Shown here piece by piece: positions 22,400 through 30,680 of a stretch of 42,942 nucleotides of DNA. The position numbers and the translations under genes were made by a program. Position 1 is the stretch's first letter. Each line of letters starts with the position of its first letter. The stretch comes from Pontibacter sp. E15-1 (lineage in GTDB: Bacteria > Bacteroidota > Bacteroidia > Cytophagales > Hymenobacteraceae). The stretch is from NCBI RefSeq assembly GCF_022601975.1, contig NZ_JAKVIR010000024.1:1-42942 (forward strand), in the 5' to 3' direction. Under the pieces are notes generated by a model. That model saw only the letters and a list, made by a program, of their open reading frames with translations. It had not been told where the DNA came from and made no database searches.

Positions 22400-24202
22400 T
22401 TAGTCGGCTCTTGACATGCGGTTACGCTCGTTCTCGTCGAGGTAGATCTTACGCATGCGGATGCTCTTAGGAGTTACTTCCAGCAATTCATCCTTCTGGA
22501 TGTATTCCATGGCTTCTTCCAGAGAGAACTGCTTGGCAGGAGCGATCTTCACGTTGTTATCAGAACCGGAAGCACGCATGTTGGTCAGCTTCTTACCTTT
22601 CTGAATGTTCACCGTGATATCGTTCTGGCGGCTGTGCTCGCCGATTACCTGGCCCATGTATACCTCTACGCCCGGATCAACGAAGAAGAAACCACGGTCC
22701 TGCAGCTTATCGATAGAGTAAGCGGTACCGGCACCAGTTTCCATCGAGATGATAGAACCGTTGTTACGGCCTGGGATAGTTCCTTTAAACGGCTCGTAGC
22801 GGCTGAAGCGGTGGTTCATGATCGCCTCACCAGCTGTAGCCGTCAGCACGTTGTTACGCAGACCGATCAGGCCACGCGCCGGAATGTTGAACTCCAGGTG
22901 CTGCAGGTCGCCTTTCGGCTCCATGATCGTCAGTTCACCTTTGCGCTGCGTTACCAACTCAATTACCTTACCGGCAGTCTCCTCAGGCACGTCTACTACC
23001 ATGTGCTCGATCGGCTCCTGGCGTACACCGTCAATTTCCTTGAAGATAACCTGTGGCTGGCCTACCTGAAGCTCATACCCCTCGCGGCGCATGGTCTCGA
23101 TAAGTACAGACAAGTGAAGGATACCACGTCCGAATACCAGGAAGGTATCCTCACGGTCAGTCTCCTGCACACGCAGGGCAAGGTTTTTCTCCGTTTCTTT
23201 GAACAGACGGTCGCGCAGGTGGCGTGATGTCACGAACTTGCCCTCTTTACCGAAGAAAGGAGAGTTGTTGATCGTGAACAGCATGTTCATGGTCGGCTCG
23301 TCGATAGAGATACGCGCCAATGGCTCTGGGTTCTCCGCATCCGCGATGGTGTCGCCAATGTCGAAGCCTTCGATACCAGTTACCGCGCAGATCTCGCCTG
23401 CAGATACCTCGGCAACGCTCTTGCGGCCAAGGCCTTCAAAAATCTGAAGCTCGTTGATCTTGCCTTTCTTGATAGAGCCGTCGGCTTTGCACAAGTTGAT
23501 GGGCATACCTTCCTTCAAAGTTCCGCGGTGCACACGGCCAATCGCGATACGTCCTACGAAAGAAGAGTAGTCAAGGGAGGTGATCTGCATCTGCGGCGTT
23601 CCTTCACGGTATGGCGCAGGCGGGATCACCTCGATGATGGCATCCAGCAAAGGCGTGATGTTATCCGTTGGCTTTGTCCAGTCGGTGCTCATCCAACCCT
23701 GCTTGGAAGAACCGTACAGCGTCACGAAGTCCAGTTGGTCTTCCGAAGCGTCCAGGTTAAACATCAGGTCGAATACCTGCTCGTGCACCTCGTCTGGGCG
23801 GCAGTTCTCTTTGTCTACTTTGTTTACCACCACAATCGGCTTCAGGCCAAGCTGGATCGCTTTGCCCAATACGAAACGTGTCTGGGGCATGGCGCCTTCA
23901 AAGGCATCCACCAACAGCAGTACGCCGTCGGCCATCTTCAGTACGCGCTCCACTTCCCCGCCGAAGTCGGCGTGACCAGGGGTGTCTATGATGTTGATCT
24001 TTACGTCTTTGTAGCGAACCGACACGTTCTTGGAAACGATCGTGATACCACGCTCGCGCTCCAGGTCATTGTTGTCCAGGATGAGGTCGTCGAAATGCTG
24101 GTGCTCCGCGAAAAGCTTGGAAGCGTGGATGATTTTGTCCACGAGCGTTGTCTTGCCGTGGTCTACGTGTGCGATGATCGCAATATTCCGAATGTTCTGC
24201 AT
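22400..24202 (-). CDS. typA: Translational GTPase TypA/BipA
   Basis: A 600-residue ribosome-associated GTPase related to EF-G, involved in 50S assembly and stress adaptation. The G domain shows IIAHVDHGKTTLVDK, RERGITI, DTPGHADFGGEVERVL and NKVDKENCRPDEV; EF-G-like domains III and V follow, and the TypA-specific C-terminus contains SGSDNNVKIAPAKQFSLEEA. I choose the ATG at 24202 (MQNIRNIAIIAHVDHGKTT); the in-frame extension to 24331 reads as non-family sequence and is not used. The termination hairpin follows directly. Confidence 0.96.
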   Translation of the reverse strand: MQNIRNIAIIAHVDHGKTTLVDKIIHASKLFAEHQHFDDLILDNNDLERERGITIVSKNVSVRYKDVKINIIDTPGHADFGGEVERVLKMADGVLLLVDAFEGAMPQTRFVLGKAIQLGLKPIVVVNKVDKENCRPDEVHEQVFDLMFNLDASEDQLDFVTLYGSSKQGWMSTDWTKPTDNITPLLDAIIEVIPPAPYREGTPQMQITSLDYSSFVGRIAIGRVHRGTLKEGMPINLCKADGSIKKGKINELQIFEGLGRKSVAEVSAGEICAVTGIEGFDIGDTIADAENPEPLARISIDEPTMNMLFTINNSPFFGKEGKFVTSRHLRDRLFKETEKNLALRVQETDREDTFLVFGRGILHLSVLIETMRREGYELQVGQPQVIFKEIDGVRQEPIEHMVVDVPEETAGKVIELVTQRKGELTIMEPKGDLQHLEFNIPARGLIGLRNNVLTATAGEAIMNHRFSRYEPFKGTIPGRNNGSIISMETGAGTAYSIDKLQDRGFFFVDPGVEVYMGQVIGEHSRQNDITVNIQKGKKLTNMRASGSDNNVKIAPAKQFSLEEAMEYIQKDELLEVTPKSIRMRKIYLDENERNRMSRAD

Positions 24203-24415
24203 TGAATTGGTTTTTCGAGCCGCGAAATTACTAAAAAGCGTTAACACTTGTAGTATGCTGCTCGAAATAAACAGGTTAGGTGGCCAAATTAATTCCCTTA
24301 GGCCACAAATGGGGCTGCAGGGGGCAAACATAAGTGGCTTGGAGTTTGTTGCTTAAGCGTTTGTAAACCATCTTCCACCAAAAGCCAAGCAGGCGTTTGC
24401 CTCGTATCTAGTTTT

Positions 24416-24964
24416 ATGAAAGCACTATATTCACTCATGCTGGCAGGTTTGCTTAGTCTGACCGCCTGCGCCGAACAAAATCGCCCCACAAATTTGGAGT
24501 ACCCGATGGAAACAGCCGGGGAAGACGCCCTCACCCAACAGGAAATCGAAGCCCTGCAGATGCAGCCGCGCCAGGACACCGTGGTAAAAACAGACGCGGA
24601 GTGGCGAAAGCTACTGACACCGGAACAATACTATGTGCTGCGCGAGGAGGGCACTGAGCGTCCCTTCAAGAACAAATACAACGACAACCACGAGAAGGGG
24701 ATCTATGCCTGCGCCGCCTGCGGAAACCCGCTGTTCAGCTCGTCCACTAAGTTTGAGTCGGGTACCGGCTGGCCGAGCTTTTATACCCCTCTTACCCGCA
24801 AAAGCATTAAAGTGGTGGAAGACAGGACGCTGGGTATGGTCCGTTCTGAGGTAGAGTGCGCGCGCTGTGGCTCGCACATCGGCCACGTGTTCGACGATGG
24901 GCCCAAGCCAACCGGCCTGCGGTATTGCCTCAACTCTGCCGCGCTCAACTTTACAAAGAAGTAA
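24416..24964 (+). CDS. msrB: Peptide-methionine (R)-S-oxide reductase, lipoprotein form
   Basis: A 182-residue MsrB that repairs methionine-R-sulfoxide in proteins. The N-terminus is a lipoprotein signal with lipobox LTAC (Cys18), so the enzyme is exported and membrane-anchored. Zinc is held by Cys99/Cys102 and Cys148/Cys151. The catalytic cysteine is Cys171 in GLRYCLNSAAL, and the FESGTGWPSFY substrate-loop motif is present. A resolving cysteine is not obvious; recycling may use thioredoxin-like partners. An enzyme of this type protects envelope proteins from oxidation. Confidence 0.94.
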   Translation: MKALYSLMLAGLLSLTACAEQNRPTNLEYPMETAGEDALTQQEIEALQMQPRQDTVVKTDAEWRKLLTPEQYYVLREEGTERPFKNKYNDNHEKGIYACAACGNPLFSSSTKFESGTGWPSFYTPLTRKSIKVVEDRTLGMVRSEVECARCGSHIGHVFDDGPKPTGLRYCLNSAALNFTKK

Positions 24965-25113
24965 GCCACCCCGATTTAATTTTATCAGCGGTATCTTTGC
25001 CGCACAGCGCATTTTATACCCGCGCTGGCACAAACGCTATACCCATACCTCCCCGTTTGTACTTACAGGGGTATGGCTAAGTAACCTCTCATACGCTAAA
25101 CAAAAACCCATAT

Positions 25114-25893
25114 ATGAATAACCGCATAGAGGCGCTGCAGTATGCGCTAAAGGCCCACCGCGAGAAACTGCTCCGGCATAATGTGTACCAGTCGCTGGAG
25201 ACGCTCGAAGACCTCAGGCTGTTTATGGAGCACCATGTGTTTGCCGTCTGGGACTTTATGAGCCTGCTCAAGGCGCTGCAGCGCGACCTGACCTGCGTGA
25301 CCTTGCCGTGGATGCCGGTGGGGAGCCCCACCACCCGCCGCCTTGTAAACGAGATTGTGCTGGAGGAGGAAACAGACGTGGACCAGGAAGGCCAGCCGGT
25401 GAGCCATTTTGAACTGTACCTGCGGGCCATGGACGAGGCCGGGGCCGACAGAACCCTCATCGAACAGCTTTTGCACCGCATTAGCGAGGGCAAGAGCGTA
25501 AACAGCGCCCTGGATAACGTTGGGATTGATGCCAGCGTGAAGTACTTCGTCCGGAACACCTTCAGCATCATCAACTCCGGCAAACCGCATGCGGTGGCCG
25601 CCGCCTTTACCTTTGGCCGCGAAGACCTTATTCCGGACATGTTCCGACACCTGATCAACGATTTAAACGCGCGTTTCCCCGGCAAGCTCGACACCTTTAT
25701 CTACTACCTCGACCGCCACGTGCAGCTTGATGAGGAGGTGCACACCCCGCTTGCCCTGCAGATGGTGTCGGAGCTTTGCGGCGATGACGACGATAAGTGG
25801 CAGGAGGCCTTGGAAGTGTCGCAGGCCTGCATTGAACAGCGCATCGAGCTCTGGGACGGTATCCGCAACCTGCTTCCCTCGGAGGCGGGGTGA
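25114..25893 (+). CDS. DUF3050 protein, possible haem-oxygenase-like fold
   Basis: A 259-residue helical protein of the DUF3050 family, whose function is not established. Residues arranged in repeats such as EHHVFAVWDF (39-48), VNEIVLEEE (78-86), GREDLIPDMF (168-177) and DRHVQLDEEVH (200-210) recall the His/Glu ligands of haem-oxygenase-like diiron proteins, so metal binding is a reasonable guess. There is no signal peptide. The stop codon TGA overlaps the first unit of a heptamer repeat array. Confidence 0.88.
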   Translation: MNNRIEALQYALKAHREKLLRHNVYQSLETLEDLRLFMEHHVFAVWDFMSLLKALQRDLTCVTLPWMPVGSPTTRRLVNEIVLEEETDVDQEGQPVSHFELYLRAMDEAGADRTLIEQLLHRISEGKSVNSALDNVGIDASVKYFVRNTFSIINSGKPHAVAAAFTFGREDLIPDMFRHLINDLNARFPGKLDTFIYYLDRHVQLDEEVHTPLALQMVSELCGDDDDKWQEALEVSQACIEQRIELWDGIRNLLPSEAG

Positions 25894-26057
25894 TTGTTGG
25901 TTGCTGATTGTTAATTGTTGATTGATGTTTCGGCGCGGCGGCTTGGCAGATCAGTATATAAAGGTTACCTGCACCACGCAAAGGGGTGTTTCACAAGTTG
26001 ATCTTCTTTCTATAGAACCAGAGGCAATCAACAATCAGCAACTAACAATCAACAATC
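25892..26057. repeat. Inverted pair of heptamer arrays
   Basis: Five heptamers at 25892-25926 (GATTGTT, GGTTGCT, GATTGTT, AATTGTT, GATTGAT) face four heptamers and a partial at 26026-26057 (AATCAAC, AATCAGC, AACTAAC, AATCAAC, AATC). The second array is essentially the reverse complement of the first, with about 100 bases between them. Confidence 0.85.
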
Positions 26058-26102
26058 CTGCTGCGGCTGCCGTACGTTACTTCTAAACCAAAGACGAAAA
26101 CA

Positions 26103-26363
26103 ATGGTAGAGTTACATTCAGACGCGGATAATATAGAGAATACGGCACAGTGCATCATCGAAGCCTTTAAGGAGATGAAGATTCAGGAAGGAGGCGTTTT
26201 ACAGTATGATGCTTTGTATCCATACCTACAGGAAAACTACCCCCGGTATAAAGACGTGCAGAAAGAGGCAGAGCAGCACCTGGCCAAGGAAGGTTACATA
26301 AACCCGGCCCCGGACGGCCTGATGCTGACGCAGGTGGGCCACAAGCACCTGTATGGCGCCTAG
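26103..26363 (+). CDS. Small hypothetical protein
   Basis: An 86-residue acidic, soluble protein that I do not recognise. The pattern of two helices, a LQYDALYPYLQENYPRY segment and a final glycine-containing turn (EGYINPAPDGLMLTQVGHKHL) resembles a small winged-helix-like fold, but I would not assign DNA binding. It has a typical codon bias of the backbone and a good terminator after it, so it is probably real. Confidence 0.7.
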   Translation: MVELHSDADNIENTAQCIIEAFKEMKIQEGGVLQYDALYPYLQENYPRYKDVQKEAEQHLAKEGYINPAPDGLMLTQVGHKHLYGA

Positions 26364-26400
26364 GCCTGAGTGCCCCGTTTCCGAACAACATCAAGCAAAG

Positions 26401-26426
26401 AAGGCAGGCGTTTTAACGTCTGCCTT
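26401..26426 (+). terminator. Hairpin terminator
   Basis: AAGGCAGGCGT (26401-26411) pairs with ACGTCTGCCTT (26416-26426) with one G-U pair and a small loop, followed by TTT. It follows the small gene at 26103-26363. Confidence 0.75.
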
Positions 26427-26457
26427 TTTCTATGCCTCAGCTCATAAACCCTCTATG

Positions 26458-26538
26458 GCGCAAGCGTCCGCTTGTGCCTCACAATATCCTACCCTTAGCA
26501 CACTGCTTAACAAGGAGAGCACTAGCGGACGCTTGCGC
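26458..26538. repeat. REP-like inverted pair (GCGCAAGCG type)
   Basis: A 20-base word at 26458-26477 and its inverted copy at 26519-26538 agree in 19 of 20 positions. Each copy is itself a near-palindrome (GCGCAAGCG / CGCTTGTGC). The pair lies in the 480-base gap before the lipoprotein gene at 26848, in which I see no convincing gene. Confidence 0.75.
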
Positions 26539-26847
26539 TATATTTAGCCATATTAATGGTTTCTGGATTTGAAGAACCTGAAACCAAAGCGTAATGTATT
26601 CAAGGGCTGAACTACACCCGAGCAGGGGGTGTAAATTCAAGGATCGAAGGCAAAATTTATTTGTGAGCTTTCCCGCAGTATACTGGATCGACGTGTTCAT
26701 CCGGGACGAATGCAGGCAAGCGCTGCTTGACAGCCTCAGCTGCTACTTACAAAACACAATGCCCGCGCTCCGGTTGCTGCACATTCTGCGTATACAGGGA
26801 GTGTTCCCCGGTATGCGTCGGGGAGGTATAAATTAGCACGAGGAAAG

Positions 26848-27189
26848 ATGAAGAGAATTGATGTATACATAGCCGGTATAACGCTGGCAGGCCTGGTTGG
26901 CTGCACGTCGCTGTCGGAGGGGCAGGAGAGCCTGCCCGGCAACGGGAGCGGGAATGAGCGTGTGACGCTTCGGGCAGACCCCTCGGAGAGCCTGCGCGAA
27001 AAGATGGACGAGCAGTCCAGCGAGATCAACCGAAAGCGCAATATCGAGGAGTTTAACCAAAACCTCCCGGCCACCACGCCCAATGCGCTCCGTCCGCAGC
27101 AACTGCCCCACGCTCCCGTAGATACGGTGCAGCACAATGTTACCCGGCCCGTGCGCCCGACGGTTCCCCCGCCCCCGGCAGATAACTGA
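26848..27189 (+). CDS. Small hypothetical lipoprotein
   Basis: A 113-residue protein with an export signal and lipobox LVGC (Cys19), followed by a polar, low-complexity sequence and a proline-rich C-terminus (RPVRPTVPPPPADN). I know no family. It is probably an outer-membrane or periplasmic lipoprotein of Bacteroidota. A perfect 40-base palindrome follows its stop. Confidence 0.72.
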   Translation: MKRIDVYIAGITLAGLVGCTSLSEGQESLPGNGSGNERVTLRADPSESLREKMDEQSSEINRKRNIEEFNQNLPATTPNALRPQQLPHAPVDTVQHNVTRPVRPTVPPPPADN

Positions 27190-27203
27190 GAGAGCCAGAA
27201 TAT

Positions 27204-27243
27204 AAGACGGCCTGCGATGATTGCAATCATCGCAGGCCGTCTT
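27204..27243. terminator. Bidirectional terminator, perfect 40-base palindrome
   Basis: The arms 27204-27223 and 27224-27243 are perfectly complementary, with core GGCCTGCGATGATT. It lies between the convergent lipoprotein gene (plus) and the small charged gene (minus). Confidence 0.85.
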
Positions 27244-27257
27244 GTTGGTAAAGCAGG

Positions 27258-27485
27258 TTACTTCTTCTTTTTGTCTGCCTCGGCTACCTCAGCCACGTCT
27301 CCGTCGGCCAGGTGCAGCTCGTCGGGCTCCAGGTCCACGTACACTTCATGGTCGGGCGGGGTGTTTTCAGACTCCTTGTCCACTTTTTTGGGCGCAGACT
27401 CCTCAGTCACTTTCTTCTTGTCGTGGTGTTCGCCCAGGCTGTCGCCATCGTCTTTTCGCACTCTGAAATTATCTTCGTTTTTCAT
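27258..27485 (-). CDS. Small highly charged hypothetical protein
   Basis: A 75-residue protein with a very high content of Lys, Asp and Glu and no hydrophobic core (MKNEDNFRVRKDDGDSL at the start, ADKKKK at the end). It is probably disordered. I do not recognise it. The convergent terminator and the divergent metG support a short, independent gene. Confidence 0.6.
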   Translation of the reverse strand: MKNEDNFRVRKDDGDSLGEHHDKKKVTEESAPKKVDKESENTPPDHEVYVDLEPDELHLADGDVAEVAEADKKKK

Positions 27486-27600
27486 CGGAATGTATATATG
27501 GGTTGCTGTTTGGTCTTACGGGAAAAAGCCGCTTAGGTCAGGCGTTGGCCCGGATTTGGGCATTTGCGCGGGTATAGCAGCGCAATACGCGCGCTATTTG

Positions 27601-27608
27601 TATATTTG
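27601..27608 (+). promoter_or_regulatory. Minus-7-like element for metG
   Basis: TATATTTG matches TAnnTTTG and lies 15 bases before the chosen metG start at 27624. No TTTG is found at the proper distance upstream, so only half of the promoter is supported. It argues against the in-frame upstream start at 27564. Confidence 0.45.
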
Positions 27609-27623
27609 TGTTTTAGACCAGAC

Positions 27624-29663
27624 ATGACAACTACACCAAAACGATATACCGTTACAGCCGCCTTGCCCTACGCTAATGGCCCCGTGCACATTGGCCACCT
27701 GGCAGGCGTATACCTCCCCGCCGACATCTATGTCCGCTACCTGCGGGCGCAGGGGCGCGATGTGAAATTTGTGTGCGGCTCTGACGAGCATGGGGTGCCG
27801 ATCACGATCCGGGCCAAGAAAGAGGGCATCACGCCGCAGCAGGCCGTAGACAAGTACCACGAGCTGATCAGGCAGTCCTTTGCGGATTTCAACGTTTCTT
27901 TCGACATCTACCACCGCACCTCCTCCAAAGTGCACGCCGAGACTGCGGCCGACTTCTTCCGGAAGCTGTATGAGGACGGCAAGTTTATCGAGCAGACCTC
28001 GCAGCAGTACTATGACGAGAAGGCCCAGCAGTTCCTGGCCGACCGCTACATAGTGGGCACCTGCCCCAAGTGCGGCAACGAGAATGCCTACGGCGACCAG
28101 TGCGAGAACTGCGGCACCTCCCTCAACGCTACCGACCTGATCAACCCTAAGAGTACCCTGAGCGGCCTGAAGCCGGTGATGCGCGAGACGAAGCACTGGT
28201 ACCTGCCCCTGAACGAGTACGAGGCCTGGCTGCGAGAGTGGATCGTGGAAGGGCACAAAGCCGACTGGAAGCCCAACGTGTATGGGCAGTGCAAATCCTG
28301 GATAGACCAGGGACTACAGCCGCGCGCCGTTACCCGCGACCTGGATTGGGGCGTGCCGGTGCCGGTGGAAGGAGCCGAGGGCAAAGTGCTGTATGTATGG
28401 TTTGATGCCCCGATCGGGTATATATCGGCCACCAAGGCGCTGACGGATGACTGGGAGAAATACTGGAAAGACGAGGAGTCGAAGCTGGTGCACTTTATCG
28501 GCAAAGACAATATCGTATTCCATTGCATCATCTTCCCGAGCATGCTCAAGGCCCACGGCGACTACATCCTGCCCGACAACGTGCCTGCCAACGAGTTCCT
28601 GAACCTGGAGGGCGACAAGATTTCCACTTCCCGCAACTGGGCGGTATGGCTGCACGAGTACCTGCAGGATTTTGAAGGCAAAGGCGACGTGTTGCGCTAC
28701 GTGCTGGCCGCCAATGCCCCGGAGACCAAGGACAACGATTTCACGTGGAAAGACTTCCAGGCCCGCAACAACAACGAGTTGCTGGCCATACTGGGCAACT
28801 TCATCAACCGCGCCGTGGTGCTTACCCAGAAGTACTACAACGGCGAGGTGCCCGCCCGCAACGAGTTGCAGGAGGTAGACCGCGACACGCTGGAGCAACT
28901 TCGTAAGTATCCCGGCATTGTCGCCGACCTGATCGAGCGGTACCGCTTCCGGGAGGCGCTGAGCGAGCTGATGAACCTGGCGCGCCTCGGTAACAAATAC
29001 CTGGCCGACACAGAGCCCTGGAAGCTGATCAAGACGGATGCCGAGCGGGTGAAGACGATCCTGAATATCGCGCTGCAGATCTCTGCCAGCCTCAATATCC
29101 TGATGGAGCCATTCCTGCCGACCACGGCCCAAACGCTGAGCGACATGCTTAACCTGCCGGTGGGCACATGGGCAGCCGCCGGGGCAGCCGACCTATTGCC
29201 GGTGGGCCATACCATCGGCACACCCGCCCTGCTGTTCGAGAAGATAGAGGATGCCGCCGTGGAGGCGCAGGTGCAGAAGCTGCTGGATACCAAGCAGGCC
29301 AACGTGATTGCAAACGCTGTGGCGGACCCTGCCAAAGAGGACATCACTTTCGAGGATTTCACGAAGATGGACATTCGCATCGGCACTATACTGGAAGCCG
29401 AGAAAGTGGCGAAGACCAAGAAGCTCCTGAAACTGAAAATAGACACTGGCCTGGATCAGCGCACCGTGGTGAGCGGTATCGCGGAGTTCTACAACCCGGA
29501 GGAGATTGTGGGGCAACAAGTGAGCATTCTGGTGAACCTGGCCCCGCGCGACATCAAAGGCATCACGAGCCAGGGTATGATTCTGATGGCCGAGAATGCG
29601 GACGGCTCCCTGGCCTTTGTGCAGCCGAGCAAGCAGATCACGAATGGGGGCGGGGTAAGCTGA
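27624..29663 (+). CDS. metG: Methionyl-tRNA synthetase
   Basis: A 680-residue class I synthetase that charges tRNA-Met. HIGH is seen as PVHIGHLAGVY (near residue 20), the zinc-knuckle as CPKCGNENAYGDQCENCG, and the KMSKS loop as GDKISTSRNWAV, where the usual KMSKS reads KISTS, as in many MetG of this group. The C-terminal EMAP/Trbp111-type tRNA-binding domain (DFTKMDIRIGTILEAEKV to the end) is fused, making this the long form. The ATG at 27624 gives MTTTPKRYTVTAALPYANGP; upstream sequence is not family-like. Confidence 0.97.
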   Translation: MTTTPKRYTVTAALPYANGPVHIGHLAGVYLPADIYVRYLRAQGRDVKFVCGSDEHGVPITIRAKKEGITPQQAVDKYHELIRQSFADFNVSFDIYHRTSSKVHAETAADFFRKLYEDGKFIEQTSQQYYDEKAQQFLADRYIVGTCPKCGNENAYGDQCENCGTSLNATDLINPKSTLSGLKPVMRETKHWYLPLNEYEAWLREWIVEGHKADWKPNVYGQCKSWIDQGLQPRAVTRDLDWGVPVPVEGAEGKVLYVWFDAPIGYISATKALTDDWEKYWKDEESKLVHFIGKDNIVFHCIIFPSMLKAHGDYILPDNVPANEFLNLEGDKISTSRNWAVWLHEYLQDFEGKGDVLRYVLAANAPETKDNDFTWKDFQARNNNELLAILGNFINRAVVLTQKYYNGEVPARNELQEVDRDTLEQLRKYPGIVADLIERYRFREALSELMNLARLGNKYLADTEPWKLIKTDAERVKTILNIALQISASLNILMEPFLPTTAQTLSDMLNLPVGTWAAAGAADLLPVGHTIGTPALLFEKIEDAAVEAQVQKLLDTKQANVIANAVADPAKEDITFEDFTKMDIRIGTILEAEKVAKTKKLLKLKIDTGLDQRTVVSGIAEFYNPEEIVGQQVSILVNLAPRDIKGITSQGMILMAENADGSLAFVQPSKQITNGGGVS

Positions 29664-29690
29664 CAGAGGCAAACACCGATAACTTTAAAA

Positions 29691-29730
29691 CAGCGAAGGC
29701 TGCCTGAATCTCTTCAGGCAGCCTTCGCTG
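29691..29730. terminator. Bidirectional hairpin terminator
   Basis: Perfect 18-base arms (29691-29708 and 29713-29730) with loop TCTC lie between metG (plus) and the GAF gene (minus). Confidence 0.85.
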
Positions 29731-29749
29731 TTGATGGGGCAGCCGGAGC

Positions 29750-30412
29750 TTACTTTCGCTCTCTCAGCTGTTCTTCTATATGGCCAATGAGTTCGCGGGA
29801 CGCGTCTGCGATATCCATAAACTTCTCGCTTCGTTCGGTGATCGGGATCTGGGCGATTTCCATTGTGGTGTCTTGCAGATGCGACCGCGTTGCCTCCAGC
29901 AGCTGGTTCATCTCTCTGGCAGACCGGCGCGCCGACAGCCGAAGCTCAATCTCGTCCATAGCAATACCAGCCAGCTCCTTCAGCGTTTCCTGCTGGGTTT
30001 CTGTGAGGTAGCGCGGCTTGCTGTCGATGATCGCGAACGTGCCAATGTTATACCCGTCGGATGTTTTAAGGGGCACAGCGGCGTAAAAACGGAGACCGAA
30101 CTCAGACACCACCAGGGGGTTGGTCAAAGTCCGCGGGTCTTCGAGCGCATTCTCCACAATGTAGATGTCGTCCGACATGATGGCAGTGGTACAGAGCCCC
30201 GGGTCGGTGCCGATCTCCCGGACAGCGAGGCCGTAGTGCGATTTAAACCAGATCCGGTCGGTGTCTACCAGGCTCACAACTGCAATGGGCATATTGAAAA
30301 ATTTCGCCGCCAGGCGGGTAAGCCTGTCCCAGCTGCCATCCTCTGGCGTATCCAGGATTTCGTAGCGCCTCAATACTTTAATTCTCTCTTCTTCTTTGTA
30401 ATCTACGGCCAT
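29750..30412 (-). CDS. GAF-domain protein
   Basis: A 220-residue cytoplasmic protein. The N-terminus has RIKVLRRYEILDTPED, the usual lead-in to free-standing GAF proteins, and the GAF domain covers about residues 22-160, with the PIAVVSLVDTDRIWFKSHYG strand region. The C-terminal 55 residues form a helical, probably coiled-coil tail. Phytochrome-type cysteines are not in place and no output domain is present, so it is a sensor-like orphan; the ligand is unknown. No promoter is obvious. Confidence 0.9.
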   Translation of the reverse strand: MAVDYKEEERIKVLRRYEILDTPEDGSWDRLTRLAAKFFNMPIAVVSLVDTDRIWFKSHYGLAVREIGTDPGLCTTAIMSDDIYIVENALEDPRTLTNPLVVSEFGLRFYAAVPLKTSDGYNIGTFAIIDSKPRYLTETQQETLKELAGIAMDEIELRLSARRSAREMNQLLEATRSHLQDTTMEIAQIPITERSEKFMDIADASRELIGHIEEQLRERK

Positions 30413-30680
30413 ACATTTCAGAGTTTTATAAAGGGATGGGTTATACGATTTAAGCTATACACTACACTATTGCGCTCCGCTTGTACAATTAAGCCGAACG
30501 GTAGTACGCTTACTGCTGCGGCAAAGATATAGTTTTGTGAGTTTACAGAGTGTACAGCAGCAAAACATCTATTTCACGCGCCATTTCCCGTCCTATACCC
30601 CGCCTTGACGACGCTTGCTGCGTAACCGTCTGATCTGGAGGCAGGGTATAGGCATCAGGAAGATGCGGCAGAATGGCTTT

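Noticed and set aside
24203..24331. 43-codon N-terminal extension of TypA
   Set aside because: TypA orthologues begin at MQNIRNIAIIAHVDHG; the extension looks non-coding.
26594..26836. Open frame of 80 codons before the small lipoprotein
   Set aside because: No promoter, signal or domain, and the composition is not like the neighbours; coding is possible but unsupported.
28314..29132. Open frame of 272 codons antisense to metG
   Set aside because: It is a shadow of the metG codon pattern.
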